A DNA stretch of 64,000 nucleotides from the NCBI RefSeq assembly GCF_000512585.2, contig NC_089241.1, forward strand, positions 2,418,001 to 2,482,000. Reading direction: 5' to 3'. Each line of letters begins with the position of its first letter. Position 1 is the stretch's first letter. Below the pieces are notes generated by a model, which was given only the letters and a program-made list of their open reading frames with translations, did not search any database and was not told the DNA's origin. This stretch comes from Kwoniella bestiolae CBS 10118. Lineage: Eukaryota; Basidiomycota; Tremellomycetes; Tremellales; Cryptococcaceae. Shown here piece after piece: positions 1 through 12,823 of the stretch. The position numbers and the translations under genes are program-made.

Positions 1-1
1 C

Positions 2-3000
2 TCTGCTCCGAAGGATACACCACCGTTGACCATCATGTCAATATCCCTACGAACCATCGTGAATCACCGAGAGAATAAGACTGAGTTGTTATGCGCAACT
101 ACGAGAACATGGGAAGGAAGTAATATCGAGGATCCCACTCCACCTGATCAACTTCGATCATCGCTCAATACAATAATCAGACCAATCGAAAAATTCCCAC
201 CTGGATTGGAAGGAAGGGGTAAAACAGATAGATCACCTTTCCAAACTGTTAAAGCTGAACGAGCGCTCCTCAACTCCCTGCTAGCTACTATACAGAGGTA
301 CGATCCCGACGTTATTGTTGGGCATAATTTCTTGGGAAACTCGTTTGAAGCATTCTTGTATAGGCTCAAAGAATTGAAAGCGGATCATTGGTCTAGGATT
401 GGAAGGTTTAGAAGAAAAGGTTTCAACATCAGTAAAGGGGGAAGTAATCATAGATTGCTGGCGGGGAGGTTGGTAGCGGATTTATCGAGTGATGCGGCGA
501 AGGTGGGTTTCTCGCTTTTCTCCACATTTCTTCCATTTCTCCTATCCGGCAATAAATCATGTATATGAAGGAGGACTGATTTATCGGACAATGTTGATAG
601 GGAATGATCTCCTCGACGACTTGGTCACTTACCGAAATGTGTGCCACTCACCTGAAAATCCAGAGAGAAGATATCGACCCCGAAGATACACATAGCTATT
701 TCGATCATACCTTGTCCTCACCTGACAAGTTGATCAAATTCATTAGACTCTGTGAGGTCGATGCGTACTTCCAGATGGCTATTGCTGCTAGGGTGCAGTT
801 GTTGCCTTTGACTAAGCAGTTGACTAATTTGGCTGGTAACTCATGGTGAGTGATGACTCCCTATATTACCTCAAGATGATAATCGACGCGGTCCAGAGTA
901 GAAGGATGAATAGCTAAGATCGATCTTGAACGTAGGAACCTCACACTGAACGGAGGAAGAGCTGTACGAAATGAGTTCATCCTGTTACATGAATTCCATC
1001 GACTCAAGTATATCTGTCCCGACAAATCGCCTTTCAACTCCAACAAGAAGCAGAAACACTCGACTACCGGAGGGGATGACGATGATCCATCGACCGAAGA
1101 TATAGTTTCCAAACCTATAAGAGGGAAAGCGAAATACTCTGGTGGTCTGGTATTTGAACCCAAGAGGGGACTGTGGGATACGTATATCATGGTCATGGAT
1201 TTCAACTCTTTGTATCCTAGTATCATACAGGAGTATAACATTGATTTCACAACTGTTGAGAGGGAGGTGGAAGATGATCAGGTGAGTGGTCAAGCTTGGC
1301 TATGACCGAAGGCATGAAGCTGATATGTGTCTCAGGCCGAGGAGGAGAAGATCCCGGATGTACCTGCTTCGGACGTGGCTCAAGGTGTCTTGCCTCGAAT
1401 TATTGCTACTCTTGTCAACCGACGTAGACAGGTGAAAGGTCTGATGAAAGATAGATCTGCTACTCCTGCTCAGCTTCTTCAGGTAAGCTGGGTTAAGCTG
1501 TACATAGTAAGCGTTAGCAAGCTGACATATCTTACGCAGTATGATATCCGACAACAAGCCCTTAAACTCACCGCCAACTCTATGTACGGTTGTCTCGGTT
1601 TCGCCGGATCGCGATTCTCTTCTCGACCTCTGGCAGCGTTAACTACCTTCAAAGGTCGAGAGATTCTCACCCATACCAGGGAATTGGCAGAGTCCTTACA
1701 ACTCGATGTGGGTTTTTCTTCGCTTTCTACCAGGACACATCAGCTGACTATCCTTCATCATTCTGTTGTAGGTGGTATACGGAGATACCGATTCAGTATT
1801 CGTAAATTCCAATGTTACTTCACTGCAGGAAGCTCACAAGATAGCAAATGATTTCAAGAAATTGGTCAATGAGCGATACAAGTTGCTTGAGATTGATCTG
1901 GATGCAATTTTCGAGAGGATCTTATTGCTAAATAAGAAGAAGTACGCTGCGGTGAAAATTGAGGATAATGGGGAGAGAAAGACGGAGGTCAAAGGTTTGG
2001 ATATGAAGAGGAGAGAGTTTAGTAAGGTCTCGAAAGATGCTTCTAGGTGAGTGCGACTGGTACAATGGTTGCTCTTTGATATCGCTTCAGGATTTTGATT
2101 TGGGTTTCCTCCCTATTTCGTCGTTTCCGTTTGTCATTATCAATACCATCTGAAGTGCACGCGATAGTTCTTGGCAATGAAGCTGACCTTGAATTCGTTC
2201 CTCTCAATAGCGCTGTCCTCAAAGAAATACTCAGTGGGGAATCAACGGAAATTGTTGTTGAGAAGATACATGAGCTTCTCACGAATCTTGGTGAGGCTGT
2301 TAAAAGTGGTTTGATCCCGTTAGAAGACTTCATCATCTTCAAGGTAAGTCAGATCTAACTACAGCCTCCCGTCGCGAGGTCTTCGTGCCATACCGATGAG
2401 CCGGGAGTGGGGTATTGAGCTTATCATCTACACCATCCTCATAGCGTCTTGGTAAAAACCCTGAGGATTACCCAGACAAGAAATCTCAACCCCACGTGCA
2501 AGTCGCTCTCCGAATGAAATCCAAGGGAGCCTCTGTCCGAGCGCACGACGTCATACCGTATATCATGTGTTTGGACGAAAGTGGTAAAGGAGGAAAGACA
2601 GCACAAGCTGAAAGAGCTTTCCATCCTGATGATCTTAGAAGACAGGGTTCGGAGCTTAAGATTGGTAAGTCAGCTAGACAAGGGGCATTGGGATTTTCAG
2701 CTGATAAAGGTGGTGCATATGTAGATTACGACTTCTATCTTGATACACAGATCTTACAGCCTGTCTTGAGGTTGTGCGAGACTATCGAGGGAACCGAGCG
2801 ATCTAGGTTGGCAGAATGTCTAGGTAAGTGTAGCGTGATTTGTCAATGATATATCCATTTTCTAACAGAGGCTAATTGTATTGTTCAGGTTTGGACCCTA
2901 CGAGATACGCATCTTCAGGACCTGGTGTGACGGACGAGGAGCAATTCTTTACTTTCGAATCTCAGATATCGGATAAAGAACGATTCAAGGAGGCTGAACC

Positions 3001-3787
3001 GTTACAACTTAGATGTGTCGCTTGTGAGAGCAGTTTCACATTCCTGGGACTGCTGGATGAGTCTGTAAGTGACGGTACTGCTTCATCCCTTTTCATGATA
3101 ATTCCTGATGGCACAGCGGATATGATGATAGCTGATGAAATTTGGTACATCATTGATAGACGAATATACAGCATGTCGGAATATCATGTTCAGCCTGTCA
3201 TGCCATCTTACACCCTGCTTCTGTATCCATCCAGCTGGAAAATCAGATACGAGCTCATATCTCAAGGTATTACCTGGGATGGACAGTATGTGATGGCGAA
3301 GGATGTGGAGCGAGGACGAGGATGATGAGTGTTTATGGAAAGAGGTGTTTGGGTTTGGTCAAGGAGGGATGTAAAGGTACTGTCAGGTTGGAGGTGAGTA
3401 AAGTATACCCTTTGGTCCATACTCCGCTGCCGCGTGGTATGAAAAGGATGGAAATTGACTTTATATGTCCGGATGATAGTACAACGATAGTAAATTGTAT
3501 AACCAGTTACTGTACTACCGAAGTCTGTTTGATGGTGAGAAAGCCATCTCAAATGCAAGAGGATCAGCAAGATTTGGTGAGTCTATCCTCGTACGCCTCG
3601 AACAGGTATGATCGGAACTGACGCCATGGTCTCGTCATGAATAGAGGAAATCCGAGCATTGGTCTTACCTAATACAGCATTATTCGCCCAACTCGTAAAT
3701 GTTACGGACAAGTATCTCGATAAGAATGGAAGGAGGTTTGTGGATATGAAGAGTCTTTTCGGTTTTATGGAGAGGATCAAGATATGA
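2..3787 (+). CDS. POL1: DNA polymerase alpha catalytic subunit, 5' end missing
   Basis: Catalytic subunit of the Pol alpha-primase complex, which starts Okazaki fragments in the nucleus. The gene enters the window already open, so the N-terminus is missing; about 1,000 residues are visible over roughly ten exons. Family B motifs appear in order: exonuclease-like region with STTWSLTEM (about 620-650), motif A DFNSLYPSII followed by QEYNIDFTTV (about 1198-1250, typical of Pol alpha), motif B with LTANSMYG (about 1570-1590), and motif C YGDTDSVF (about 1775-1805). The C-terminal zinc module has CVAC (about 3015) and CDGEGC (about 3290-3310), and the protein ends GFMERIKI. Introns are about 50-100 nt with gtgagt-like donors, for example 499 to about 598. 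The first complete Met at 26 is internal: the reading frame is open upstream to base 2. I am confident of the family and subunit; exact splice sites are inferred. Confidence 0.95.
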
Positions 3788-4210
3788 TCGACAATTAGTT
3801 TGTGATTGGTTCTCGTATTGTGGGTGATCGGGCTTGCCGCTTCTTGCTGCAATGCACAAGTCCTCGGCCCTTTTGTTTTTCGGTTATGTTTATTTTGGTG
3901 TTAGAGGTTGTTTTACTGTACGACATCATATGCATCGTCCATATCATGACATCGAATTTCCGTGATTCTGCAACACGGTGATGGGTTCGCCTGCCATCTT
4001 CCTCGCGCGAGGAGGGAAGCATTCCGCATTCATAGACTTGCACAGGTGATTCCACCAATCGAGGACTTGCTTGCGGTTGCAATCATGAATTCCATGCATA
4101 ATCGTGATTGGTCATATACCATCGCGGTAGGATGTTATAACACGGGAAGGATTCACATAATTGTGTTGGACGATAAGAAGATGGCAGTGACAGGACAATG
4201 CACATTTTCA
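3788..4210. other. 3'-3' intergenic region, no gene
   Basis: Convergent space between the polymerase gene and the minus-strand orphan gene. It is T/G-rich just after the polymerase stop and should hold both 3' ends. I see no conserved coding frame. Confidence 0.5.
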
Positions 4211-5101
4211 TCATGCGTCGTTCTGAACCTTGAACCATGACAGTATGGAAAAGAGAGAGGGTTTACCGTTGAGGCGAGGGTCAAGAATGATTCGCTCGTC
4301 CGATGTTATTCTGCTGGATCCCCACTGTTCATCTAAGCTCTTTCTGAAGCTGTTCATATCCATTTGGTCAGGCAACCTCTCACATTCAGCTTGGGAAACG
4401 AGATCCTTCAAATCTTCTTTGGACTCTGCAACCGTCAAGGCAAACTCTCCTACAAATTTATACCAAAGATGGAATTTCCCTTGCAATTCTTCGGTCCATT
4501 CGAGATGAGCGTCTCTACGACTCTGGTCCACGCATCTCGTAAGATCGTACAATCTCTCGCTGACAAGTGTATTCCCAGGCGAGCATGCCATCTTTGTGCG
4601 CATAATCTGAGAAACGAGATTTGACAGATGTCGCTCACGCAGCTCTTTCAATCGGCTAATCGCCTCCGGCTCGGATTCCTTGGCTCTCACATAGTCGGCA
4701 AACGCTGCGGCACAATGAGGGCTATCGCTTTCTGATCTGGGAGTGTAATAGTTCGTTAACGTCGATTCAAGCTCTACGACTTGCGGGACCTGACCTGACA
4801 ATCCAACATTGACGTCGTGATTGACTTTGAAGTTCATTCCGTTGGTCATGCATTGGTAGATCGTGTACTTTCCTCGAGGAGCATCGCTTTGTGACCAATC
4901 AGAGTCCGAGTCCGAGTCCAAGTCCGAATTCGCTTCTTCTGAACTCTTTGACTCCTCGCTGATGAATGGTTGTTGCGTTTCGCCTTCCCCTTTGAAGCCT
5001 TGAGGAAACAGTTGGGAGCTCGATCCTTCTTGCGTAGAGGTAGCCGTAGTGAAGGTCTTGCCGTCGACGGTCGTATCCACAAGAGCAGTGGGGATAAGCA
5101 T
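4211..5101 (-). CDS. Orphan acidic protein (family member, intact)
   Basis: Single-exon ORF of 296 residues starting at a true ATG (5099-5101). I do not recognise the family. Residues about 45-75 are Ser/Asp/Glu-rich with an (SD)n run. Next comes a possible strand motif KYTIYQCMTNG, then a helical C-terminal half with EWTEELQ, ESKEDLKDL and MDMNSFRKSLDEQWG. There is no signal peptide or membrane segment. The second half is clearly homologous to the broken locus at 5976-6981, which lies head to head with it. The layout (a strand ending in Gly, then a W-x2-L helix and an L-D-W/M-x2-Y/F module) weakly resembles the orphan genes at 26-38 kb and 62-64 kb. Function unknown; the coding status is supported by length and by the paralogue. 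Confidence 0.7.
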   Translation of the reverse strand: MLIPTALVDTTVDGKTFTTATSTQEGSSSQLFPQGFKGEGETQQPFISEESKSSEEANSDLDSDSDSDWSQSDAPRGKYTIYQCMTNGMNFKVNHDVNVGLSGQVPQVVELESTLTNYYTPRSESDSPHCAAAFADYVRAKESEPEAISRLKELRERHLSNLVSQIMRTKMACSPGNTLVSERLYDLTRCVDQSRRDAHLEWTEELQGKFHLWYKFVGEFALTVAESKEDLKDLVSQAECERLPDQMDMNSFRKSLDEQWGSSRITSDERIILDPRLNGKPSLFSILSWFKVQNDA

Positions 5102-5975
5102 CTCGCGCGACAGATCGAGTCAGAATATTTGCACTTTTTGTTTGTACTGCGGTGGGTGATCAGTGAACAATCAGTAAACCTCGAATATGCAGTGCACCGT
5201 CAATACAGTGCCAGAAGGAGAGACGAGTGAACGTTAATGTGGATGTAACGTACGGAAATGGTGATCAAGGCCTTGTGGCGGATGTGGCATCAAAGTGATT
5301 GTTCACTTACTCGAGGACTCACTCGAAGATTCAAGGGCTGTAGTATGATTCGGGGGTTAGGGGATACAGCCATATGAAGAAGTGCGTCACGGTATGTGTG
5401 GTATAGATACATGGTCGATTCGCAGCGTACAGTTCTCAGCGTACCAGCGGCGAAACGCACACGGCTGTGCAGTGCGTTATCATAATGTGACGTTTTTTTC
5501 TGTTCAGACTTCGATCACTCCTTTCTTTCATACGCACGCGTTTCGTCTTCCGAATAGTAGCTTACAGTATGTTATGCCTTCTGTCGACAGTGCGTAAGGA
5601 GGTCATCAGACTTGACCTGGGTCAAAGGAGGCCTCAAGGACAGGGGCGAGAAGGGAAGGCTAAGAGGTCTTCTGGAGAACAAAACAGTGATCTGAGTGTA
5701 GGACACACGGTGCATGACGCATCTTGCAGGCTGTACAGTCAACTATAAATTGGGGCATTGCGAGTTGTATTTCCTTGCACAGTTTCTCAACACAAATCCT
5801 TCGATCGCCACCGTACATACTGTATCACACAATACACGGTACTTCAACTTCATGTGAGTGCTTCAAGGTGATGACCATTGTATAGTATCATTGTCTGACC
5901 TTTTACCCAGCTCACATCATTGTCGATCGAAACCACCACATAGCGCCACGCAATACACCGAGCCCTCAAAACCAT
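5102..5975. promoter_or_regulatory. Divergent intergenic promoter region
   Basis: 874 bp separate the head-to-head paralogues. A TATA-like TATAAATT lies at about 5745-5752 on the plus side, about 230 bp before the ATG at 5976. A probable 5'-UTR intron runs from the gtgagtgc donor at about 5852 to cccag at about 5910. Keeping a TATA box and a 5' intron suggests the plus-strand copy was once an expressed gene. Confidence 0.4.
5745..5752 (+). promoter_or_regulatory. TATA-like box of the decayed paralogue
   Basis: TATAAATT sits about 100 bp upstream of the probable 5'-UTR intron donor. The position fits a core promoter for the gene at 5976; assigned by motif and spacing only. Confidence 0.35.
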
Positions 5976-6981
5976 CATGCCTCTTCTGACAATTGGCACT
6001 GACCAAGATGGTTCTATGTCTGACAAGGAGACCTCGCCTATCGACAGAACAGAGACCCCTTCATCCATGGCAGGGAACGACAGCATTATCCAGTCAGACT
6101 CTCCGACCAAGACCAGTCCAGGCGCCTTTACCTACTACGACGAGCTCGAATCTCAAGCTTAAGCGGATCCCGCTCTCCCATCTGGCAGATATGAATCCCA
6201 GGATGGGACCAGCCCCGAATTTGGGACCAGGTTCAAAATCGAGTCGAAGGGTCCTTTTGATTCGGGAGATACAATCGTAAAGGGGAACGATCCGGCCTAC
6301 TCGCTGGGTGGTGTCACCAATCCCAGCCCAGAAAAAGGTAGATTCACATTTTATCCGTGTTTGATTTCGGGCGTGAATTACGCTCGCGATCCTCAAACGG
6401 GAGAGTGGGGAGTGCAGGAAATGGAGTACGAAAACTTCGTTCGGTGCTCAAAGGAAAACACCAAGTATAGGCATCGAACTTCTCGAAGTTTCACGAGGAT
6501 ATAATATAGTCAAACGTTCTTATTGGACCCTGAGACCGAAGATACATGCCCTGGGATATCTGAATGAGGAGGCACAAAGTATCGCTGAAGAGCCATGACC
6601 GTGATGGGTGGAGATCCCACCGTCATCCCACAGGGTCAAGGTCAAGGGCAAGGTGAAACACCGTCATATGTCAAAGACGTATTGCCTGAGTTTACGATTA
6701 TGCAAAATAGAGCGAATAAGATAGCTTGGGCCCGGTGGCTGGATGAACAGCACAGTTTCTTCAATCCCACAGAGGATCCCGAAAAACAGGAATTTGCAAT
6801 TGCCGTGGCGGATTCAAGGGACGAATTGAAGGATCTGTGCTCGGAGGCAGAGTTGAGAGAGTGCCTGGAAATTTGGATATGGATACTTACAGAAAGGAAT
6901 TGAGAGATCAATGGGGGAATAGTACAATCAAAGATGGGGTTATTACCCTTGATCCCGAAATTGCCCATCTCTTCGAGTAGT
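5976..6981 (+). pseudogene. Decayed paralogue of the orphan gene at 4211-5101
   Basis: Plus-strand relic of the neighbouring orphan gene. Translation from the ATG at 5976 (MPLLTIGTD) reaches an in-frame TAA at 6160-6162 and then stays open in the same frame to 6504. That part carries RFTFYPCLISGVNY, matching KYTIYQCMTNGMNF of the intact copy. A later frame gives FAIAVADSRDELKDL (about 6800-6835), matching FALTVAESKEDLKDL. A one-base frame change near 6862 then gives LDMDTYRKELRDQWG, matching MDMNSFRKSLDEQWG, with a stop near 6979-6981. So at least one nonsense change and two frame breaks separate recognisable blocks. I find no gtgagt/ag intron that would repair them. Homology is visible by eye; the dead-gene call is an inference. 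Confidence 0.75.
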
Positions 6982-7419
6982 AACGAGGAGATGTGAGTAA
7001 TCAAAGCAACTGAATGGTGCTTACAATTTTAGTGTTCAAGAGATATGATGTAGCTGTGGAAATGATCGAGACGAGTGATGTACTGTACATAGATACGACC
7101 AAACTTTCCAGTGCTCATGCAAGTGAATGCTGATTATACTGTATCACCCTTCATGACGGTCACAATCATGCGAGAAGTTCATCGTGGTCGGCAAATTCAG
7201 CCCGCGCCATAGGCCGGATTCCATCCAATCACAATACTATGTATACATGAATAGCAAATGACCACACCACACAAGGAGATTTGTAAACCGATGCTAGACT
7301 CTGAGTTCCATACTGTATTGTACAATACTGTACTATCTACCATACGTGACTGACCATCTACTGTCATTTGGTATGATCATATCAGGTGTCAGATCGTTTC
7401 TCCCCTTCTTCACTTCAGA
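6982..7419. other. Intergenic, short palindromes only
   Basis: No coding signal. A perfect 14-bp palindrome, GTATTGTACAATAC, lies at 7315-7328, and TACTGTAC-like motifs occur at about 7079-7090 and 7328-7336. This region should contain the 3' end of the transporter gene. Confidence 0.4.
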
Positions 7420-10400
7420 TTATCGCCGTTCTTTAACGAAGAACTCCAATACCAAGTAACTAGCGACAGTAAATACCCCAAAGACAATTCCTAGTAACGC
7501 GGTATCAGGCCACCAGAATGCTTGAGCGTGGAACCCGAATGATGAGAGGACTGAGCGGTGAATACATAATCATCAATATCTGATCATCTACAGAAGCAAA
7601 GCAAAGATGGTCCGTGTTTCTTGATGAGGAACAAGGGGAAAAGGGGGGGGGGGGGGCAACTCACTAGTAGCACTAGGTACTTGAATGTCCAACCCGAATT
7701 TCCGCTCAATCAACTGGAGGTATCGCAGCTCATTCACCAACAGAGCTTCATACCCCGCATGGAAGAATGAGAGCGTCTGCATCCATTTCAGCCCGTCGGG
7801 TACTCTATCGTAGTTCATAAGTAGACCAGCGAACAATAGACTATACACAACCCCAACTAGTTAGCTCGACACCCTCGCTGCTATACATAGAGGGGGGATG
7901 AGGATATCAGACTCACTTGTAAAGCATCACCAAACTTCCCAAAAGATTCGCCACTCCCAGATCTGCCACCGCTACACTCAAGAACAAGACTATACTAGAC
8001 GCGGTCAAGTTGAATAGCACAAGCGTCATGATGAATTTCCAGAACGCTGATACTTCCGCGTTGAGACCTGCTAAGCCGTAGACGATCGACCCAAGGATAA
8101 AAGGCGGGATGACTCTGAGAGGGATGATATCGAAGAGGATTTTGGAAAGGAAATAGGTGATTGGGGCGTAATATCCATTTGCTCTGTTGATGAGTCATAC
8201 ATGGTCAGCTCAGTATCAAGTGGCAAGAGAAGATTGGGGATTATGAATTAGAGTCAGAATGCTCACCTCTCACGCATGAATAGCATTCTCTCATTTGCAA
8301 AGATACCCAGCGAACTCAAGCATGAGAATCCGAACAATGACAGGATAAACAGGAATAGACCGAGTCGATTTCTGCGAAAACCAGAAGTAGATAAGCATAT
8401 ATCACTAAGAACGATCTTGAAGGACGAATGACTCACTGGAATCCTGGAATATCATTCGTAACATGGTAAAAGAAGAACCCGCATACAAGCGCTACAACAA
8501 TAGCCACAGCGTAATGGGTAGCCATGAGGAGGGGGTTTCTGCGACACGGAGGAAGTAAGCACCCATCCTTCCACTTTCAAATACCTTCTTCACCTGGCAC
8601 CTCGTACAAAAAACAGTCTCTCAGAGGAAGCATAACCCCACTCACCTATAGAGATTCTTAAACGCCCGTCCACTCAACAACCTAAACTGAGTCCACAAAC
8701 CCGCCTTCTGGAAACCTTTCAACAACCTCGTCTCCTCATCAATATCCCTCTCGGTAATACCGATCGCATTGGCTCCGTCTGGTGATTGACCTTGTTGGAT
8801 CCTCATAATCTCCGCCTCGACAATCTTGGAATCGTCACTTGCCCTCGAGGCCAGTACGAGGGAAGCCAGTTTCTCCGGAATAGGGGGTATATGGTCTTTG
8901 GGTGTGGTCGATCCTGATCCTGGTAGAATAGAGGTGGTGGTACTTGTGAATGCACCTAATAGCTTGGACGCCTTTATCTTGATCTCGTTGATCATACCTC
9001 CATTGTCGGTTTCGGCGTCTTCCTCTTCTGCTGTAGATGTCTCGCCACGAGCAGGTGATGAAATCGAGGTCCCGAATCCATTCTCCACATCGCCATTGTC
9101 CCTTGTTCCCTCGATGGATCTGGTTCCATTCCCATTCAAGGTGGATTTGCCGTTCTCGCCATTCCTGTGATCACCCGCCGCTTCTACCGTAACGTCAATG
9201 AGATAATCGGCGATATTATATCCCTTAGGACACTCGTACCCTAGTTTCTCGAAATGCTGTTGTGCTCTTTCCGATTCTCCCGAATAGACTAATTGACCTT
9301 TGGCTAATAGTAATAATCGATCGAATAGGTTAACAATGTTGGATTGGGGCTGATGAATCGTGAATATGACTGTTCGGTTGAACTGTTTAGCAAGGGTTGA
9401 TAGGGATGAGATGACGTTGTATGCGTTGTACGAGTCAAGACCTGGTAGAGCGAAAGCAGAATCAGTATTTAGCACACATGAAAAATTGGCTCAGAAAGAG
9501 AATGTGAACAGTGTATGAGAAAGGGTTTTGGGAGTGAGAAGGAAGAATGACTCACCCGAAGTAGGCTCATCCAAGAACAAGATACTAGGTCCAGTCACCA
9601 ATTCACACGCAATCGAAACTCTCCTCTTCTCCCCACCTGATATACTCCTCTTCCCTGACTCGCCGATCCTCGAATCCTTGATACCTAGTATTCCCAGCTC
9701 ATTCATAGTTTCAAGCGTTCGGAAGACTTTGGCTTGATGACTCATATCTCTAGGTAACCTCAACAAAGCGGAGTACAAGACAGCCTCGTACACTGTCAAT
9801 GTACTTAACAAGGTATCCTCTTGATCCACATATCCCACCACTCTTCTGAAAGTAGCTTCATCAGGAATAGTCCGTCCATTCACGTACATGTCTCCGGAGA
9901 TTCTTCCAGATTTAGCCTTCCTAGCTAGAATATCTAACAAGGTGGATTTACCGGCACCTGAGGCTCCCATGATAGCCAACAGTTCACCGGGTTTGACGGT
10001 ACCGGTGATATGGGATAAGACCCTCTTGCTGGATGGAAGGTCGTATGAGATATTGCTGAAATGGAGAGTAGCGGGTACGTGGTCGGCCATGAGTTTAGCA
10101 GCCTCATCTTCAGGTAGTTTGACGCCGCCAAACCCTGCAGGATGTCGATGTGTTCTGCCAAGGTACCATAACACTGTATGAGGATTACAATGTCAGCTTA
10201 ATGAGAGGAAAGGATGCTCGTATGCCATTGGGTAGTATGCCATTGGGTCCGCCAGATCTCCCGGTGATGTATCATGGAAGGTATCAGGCAAGGCCAACTC
10301 ACACAAACAAGCCAAAACAAAGATCAACGCCGCCAAAGCAGCGCTCAAAGCCACCCAAACACTATTATCCGGTCTCTCCGGTCTGGTGTAGCCTGGTACC

Positions 10401-12069
10401 TGGGTGTAATGCAGACATTCTCCCGAATCACAATCTAATGTTATAGACCTGTCTCCGAAGATATCATTGATCAGTTGGTTCATCGCTGGTTCTTCGAATG
10501 AACATCCTTTTCCTGAGATGCAGTTGAACGACCCGGGACCTTTAACTTCTTCTGCTAGGAAGTCGTCGATGTCTAAGTGGGATTGGGTTTGTCAGTGGAG
10601 ACTCGAAACATAGAGGGGAGATCGGTAGATGAGAAATTGGGCTGGGGTTCAGGGATAAGGGAGTCAAAGAAGAAGGAAATACACTCACTAACACTCCCAT
10701 CCTCTCCACACAGGAACCTCCCAGGTATACAAGAACATTCAATTTCCTTACAATTGTAGTTCGTCTGATTCGAGTCGAAGGACTCCTTAGATTGCCAAGA
10801 GCATTTCGATAATTCACAATGAAACGATTCGATCCTATCCACCCAGAACTGGAAATTACATTCTCCAAGACTATCTTCAGCTAACGCGCCTAAATCGTTT
10901 CCTAGAGATCGGAATGGTGCGAATAATGGAGAAGAAGAGGAAGAGGTGTTGGAGGAGGGTCCACCGGCTGTACAGGAGAATGTGACTTGAGGGGGCTTGT
11001 TGTCTGGGATGGTGTCGATGATTTTACGGTCTATGGTATGGCAAATATTTATGTCAGGAATTCTGCATAGTCTGTCAAGTTGATACTGGAAGAAAGTAAG
11101 GATGATTTCCGTACTTGTAAGGTTGCAAGATGTTGCATTCCAGTGATAGATGGTGTCTTAACTCACTCGTAACATCGCACATCTGGAAATTCCTTTCAAC
11201 ATCCAAACCGCCTTTATAACAAACCATCTGATCCTCATCTTGATCTCCAGTATCATCCTGCTCAAATCCATCTGAGGGTGAAGATCTGGGACGGAAAGCC
11301 GAACATGCTTTATCGGTCTTACAAACTGGATAAATGACGTGTATCAGCGTCACGCACGCATATGCACGAAGAGATAGATCGAGATACGTTGAGATGACTA
11401 ATACTGAAGCTTGGACCGTTGACTCACCATTACAGTTTATACCGCCCCATCCATCTTTACAATCACACAGCTCCCCATCAGGTCTGGGATATCGTTCGTC
11501 CCCATCTGATAAGGCTCCGCATACTATACGATCACATCGTTATAATCAGCTTCTGCCCACGTTGATCAAAGCATAAGACAGTAATGGGATGACAAGTCCA
11601 CTAACGAGGCGTCAAACAATCCTGACCACCAAACCCAGGCTCGCATCGACACTGTCCGTCAAACGGATTACATTCACCCGCATTACCGCAGTTGAACGCG
11701 GGTAGCTGGCAGTTGAAGCATGGTGGACAGTTTGGAGGTCTGGGTCGATTGGGCGGGAGCTGCGAGTACCACATTATGATAGAGATCAGCATCAATGACC
11801 TTACAAGATGCAAAGTCAGTTGGATCAGAACACTGATCGAAACTTGACCATGAACAGTCCGATCAGATGGGATGATTGAATTAGATGTCAATGTAACTTA
11901 CCAAAGTCGCATTATAGGTATACTGGCTAACTCCTACATCGCCACCTCGTAAATCCAACAGCTCTCTCGAAGCACTCGATCGAGATGAGATCGAACCGTA
12001 GCCTTGATTGCTGCTGGAACCAGAGGCCGAGACGAGGGATAATAGGAGGAGGGATAATGAAGCGATCAT
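7420..12069 (-). CDS. ADP1: ABCG-type ABC transporter with Cys-rich EGF-like ectodomain (Adp1-like)
   Basis: Large multi-exon gene. The ATG at 12067-12069 begins a signal peptide (MIASLSLLLLSLVSA). A long lumenal/extracellular Cys-rich region follows, with an EGF-like unit at about 11610-11745 (spacing C-x5-C-x-C-x7-C) and more Cys-rich exons to about 10400. A membrane segment lies at about 10290-10400. The nucleotide-binding domain has Walker A GASGAGKST (about 9950), signature SISGGEKRR (about 9630) and Walker B ILFLDEPTSG (about 9580), with the switch His in TIHQPQS (about 9345). An acidic linker and an ABC2-type membrane domain run to a stop at 7420-7422, with the end reading EFFVKERR. 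The domain order matches yeast Adp1: ectodomain, ABC, then membrane half. Substrate unknown. The intron after the exon at about 7670 carries a 14-G tract. Exon borders are approximate. Confidence 0.85.
7643..7656 (+). repeat. Poly-G tract (14 G) in a transporter intron
   Basis: Fourteen consecutive G on the plus strand; on the coding strand it is poly-C just downstream of a GTGAGT donor. It is intronic, so length changes would not shift the frame. It is also a likely sequencing-error site. Confidence 0.9.
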
Positions 12070-12823
12070 CGTTGACTGAGACGACTATGCGCCACTCGAT
12101 CTGTGTTCGATCGGACCGTCAATGTATGCTTTTGTCGGGTCGAATCAGCCTCTTTCAGACTCTCGGTCTGACTTGTCAGAGTGTATCAGTGAGTTGTTGA
12201 GATCTAAGATGTGGATCGATGCTGCAATGAAAGATAAGTATATATGTAGTAGTAGGATTGAGCGAATGAGATGTGAGGTGATGATGCTGGTTATACCCGG
12301 TGCATATTCCAATTCCAGCATTTACACCAGCGATTAGCTCGGACCGGCGGACTTGGCCGATCACAGTAAGTAACAAGGTATGACGTAACCACGTGCGCAA
12401 TTCCCAAGAGATAGCAACAGCAATCCTTGACAAGCTGTCCAAATTCGACTAGGTAGCATGCAGCTGATGAATCTGTTTGGTATCCAAGTGAAAGCTCATA
12501 CGATAAAGATATTGAGAAGGGACGCAATCATGATATACATGCATCAATAAAAAAATCATACAGCGGCTCATTCCCATCTGATCGTTAGTGCCACTTGACC
12601 ACTCGTATCTCCCCACTTTCCATCGAAACGCATTGACCTTTTGTTATCACATCGTCATCATGCTAGTGTTGGACGAGGTACCATCAAAATGCGTCATAAC
12701 GTCGTGGTATCCATCGTTAAGCACACTACAAAGGGATAGTAAATATAAATATGTAGACAAAGATCCATTTCAATTGTATTTCTCCTCTGCTTTTCATCAC
12801 ATACACCCACCCATGCACCCAGA
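12070..12823. promoter_or_regulatory. Divergent promoter region
   Basis: 754 bp lie between the transporter start (-) and the small basic protein start (+). An A/T-rich TAAATATAAATATG at about 12738-12752, 70-85 bp before the plus-strand ATG, is a plausible TATA element. No coding signal is seen. Confidence 0.4.
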
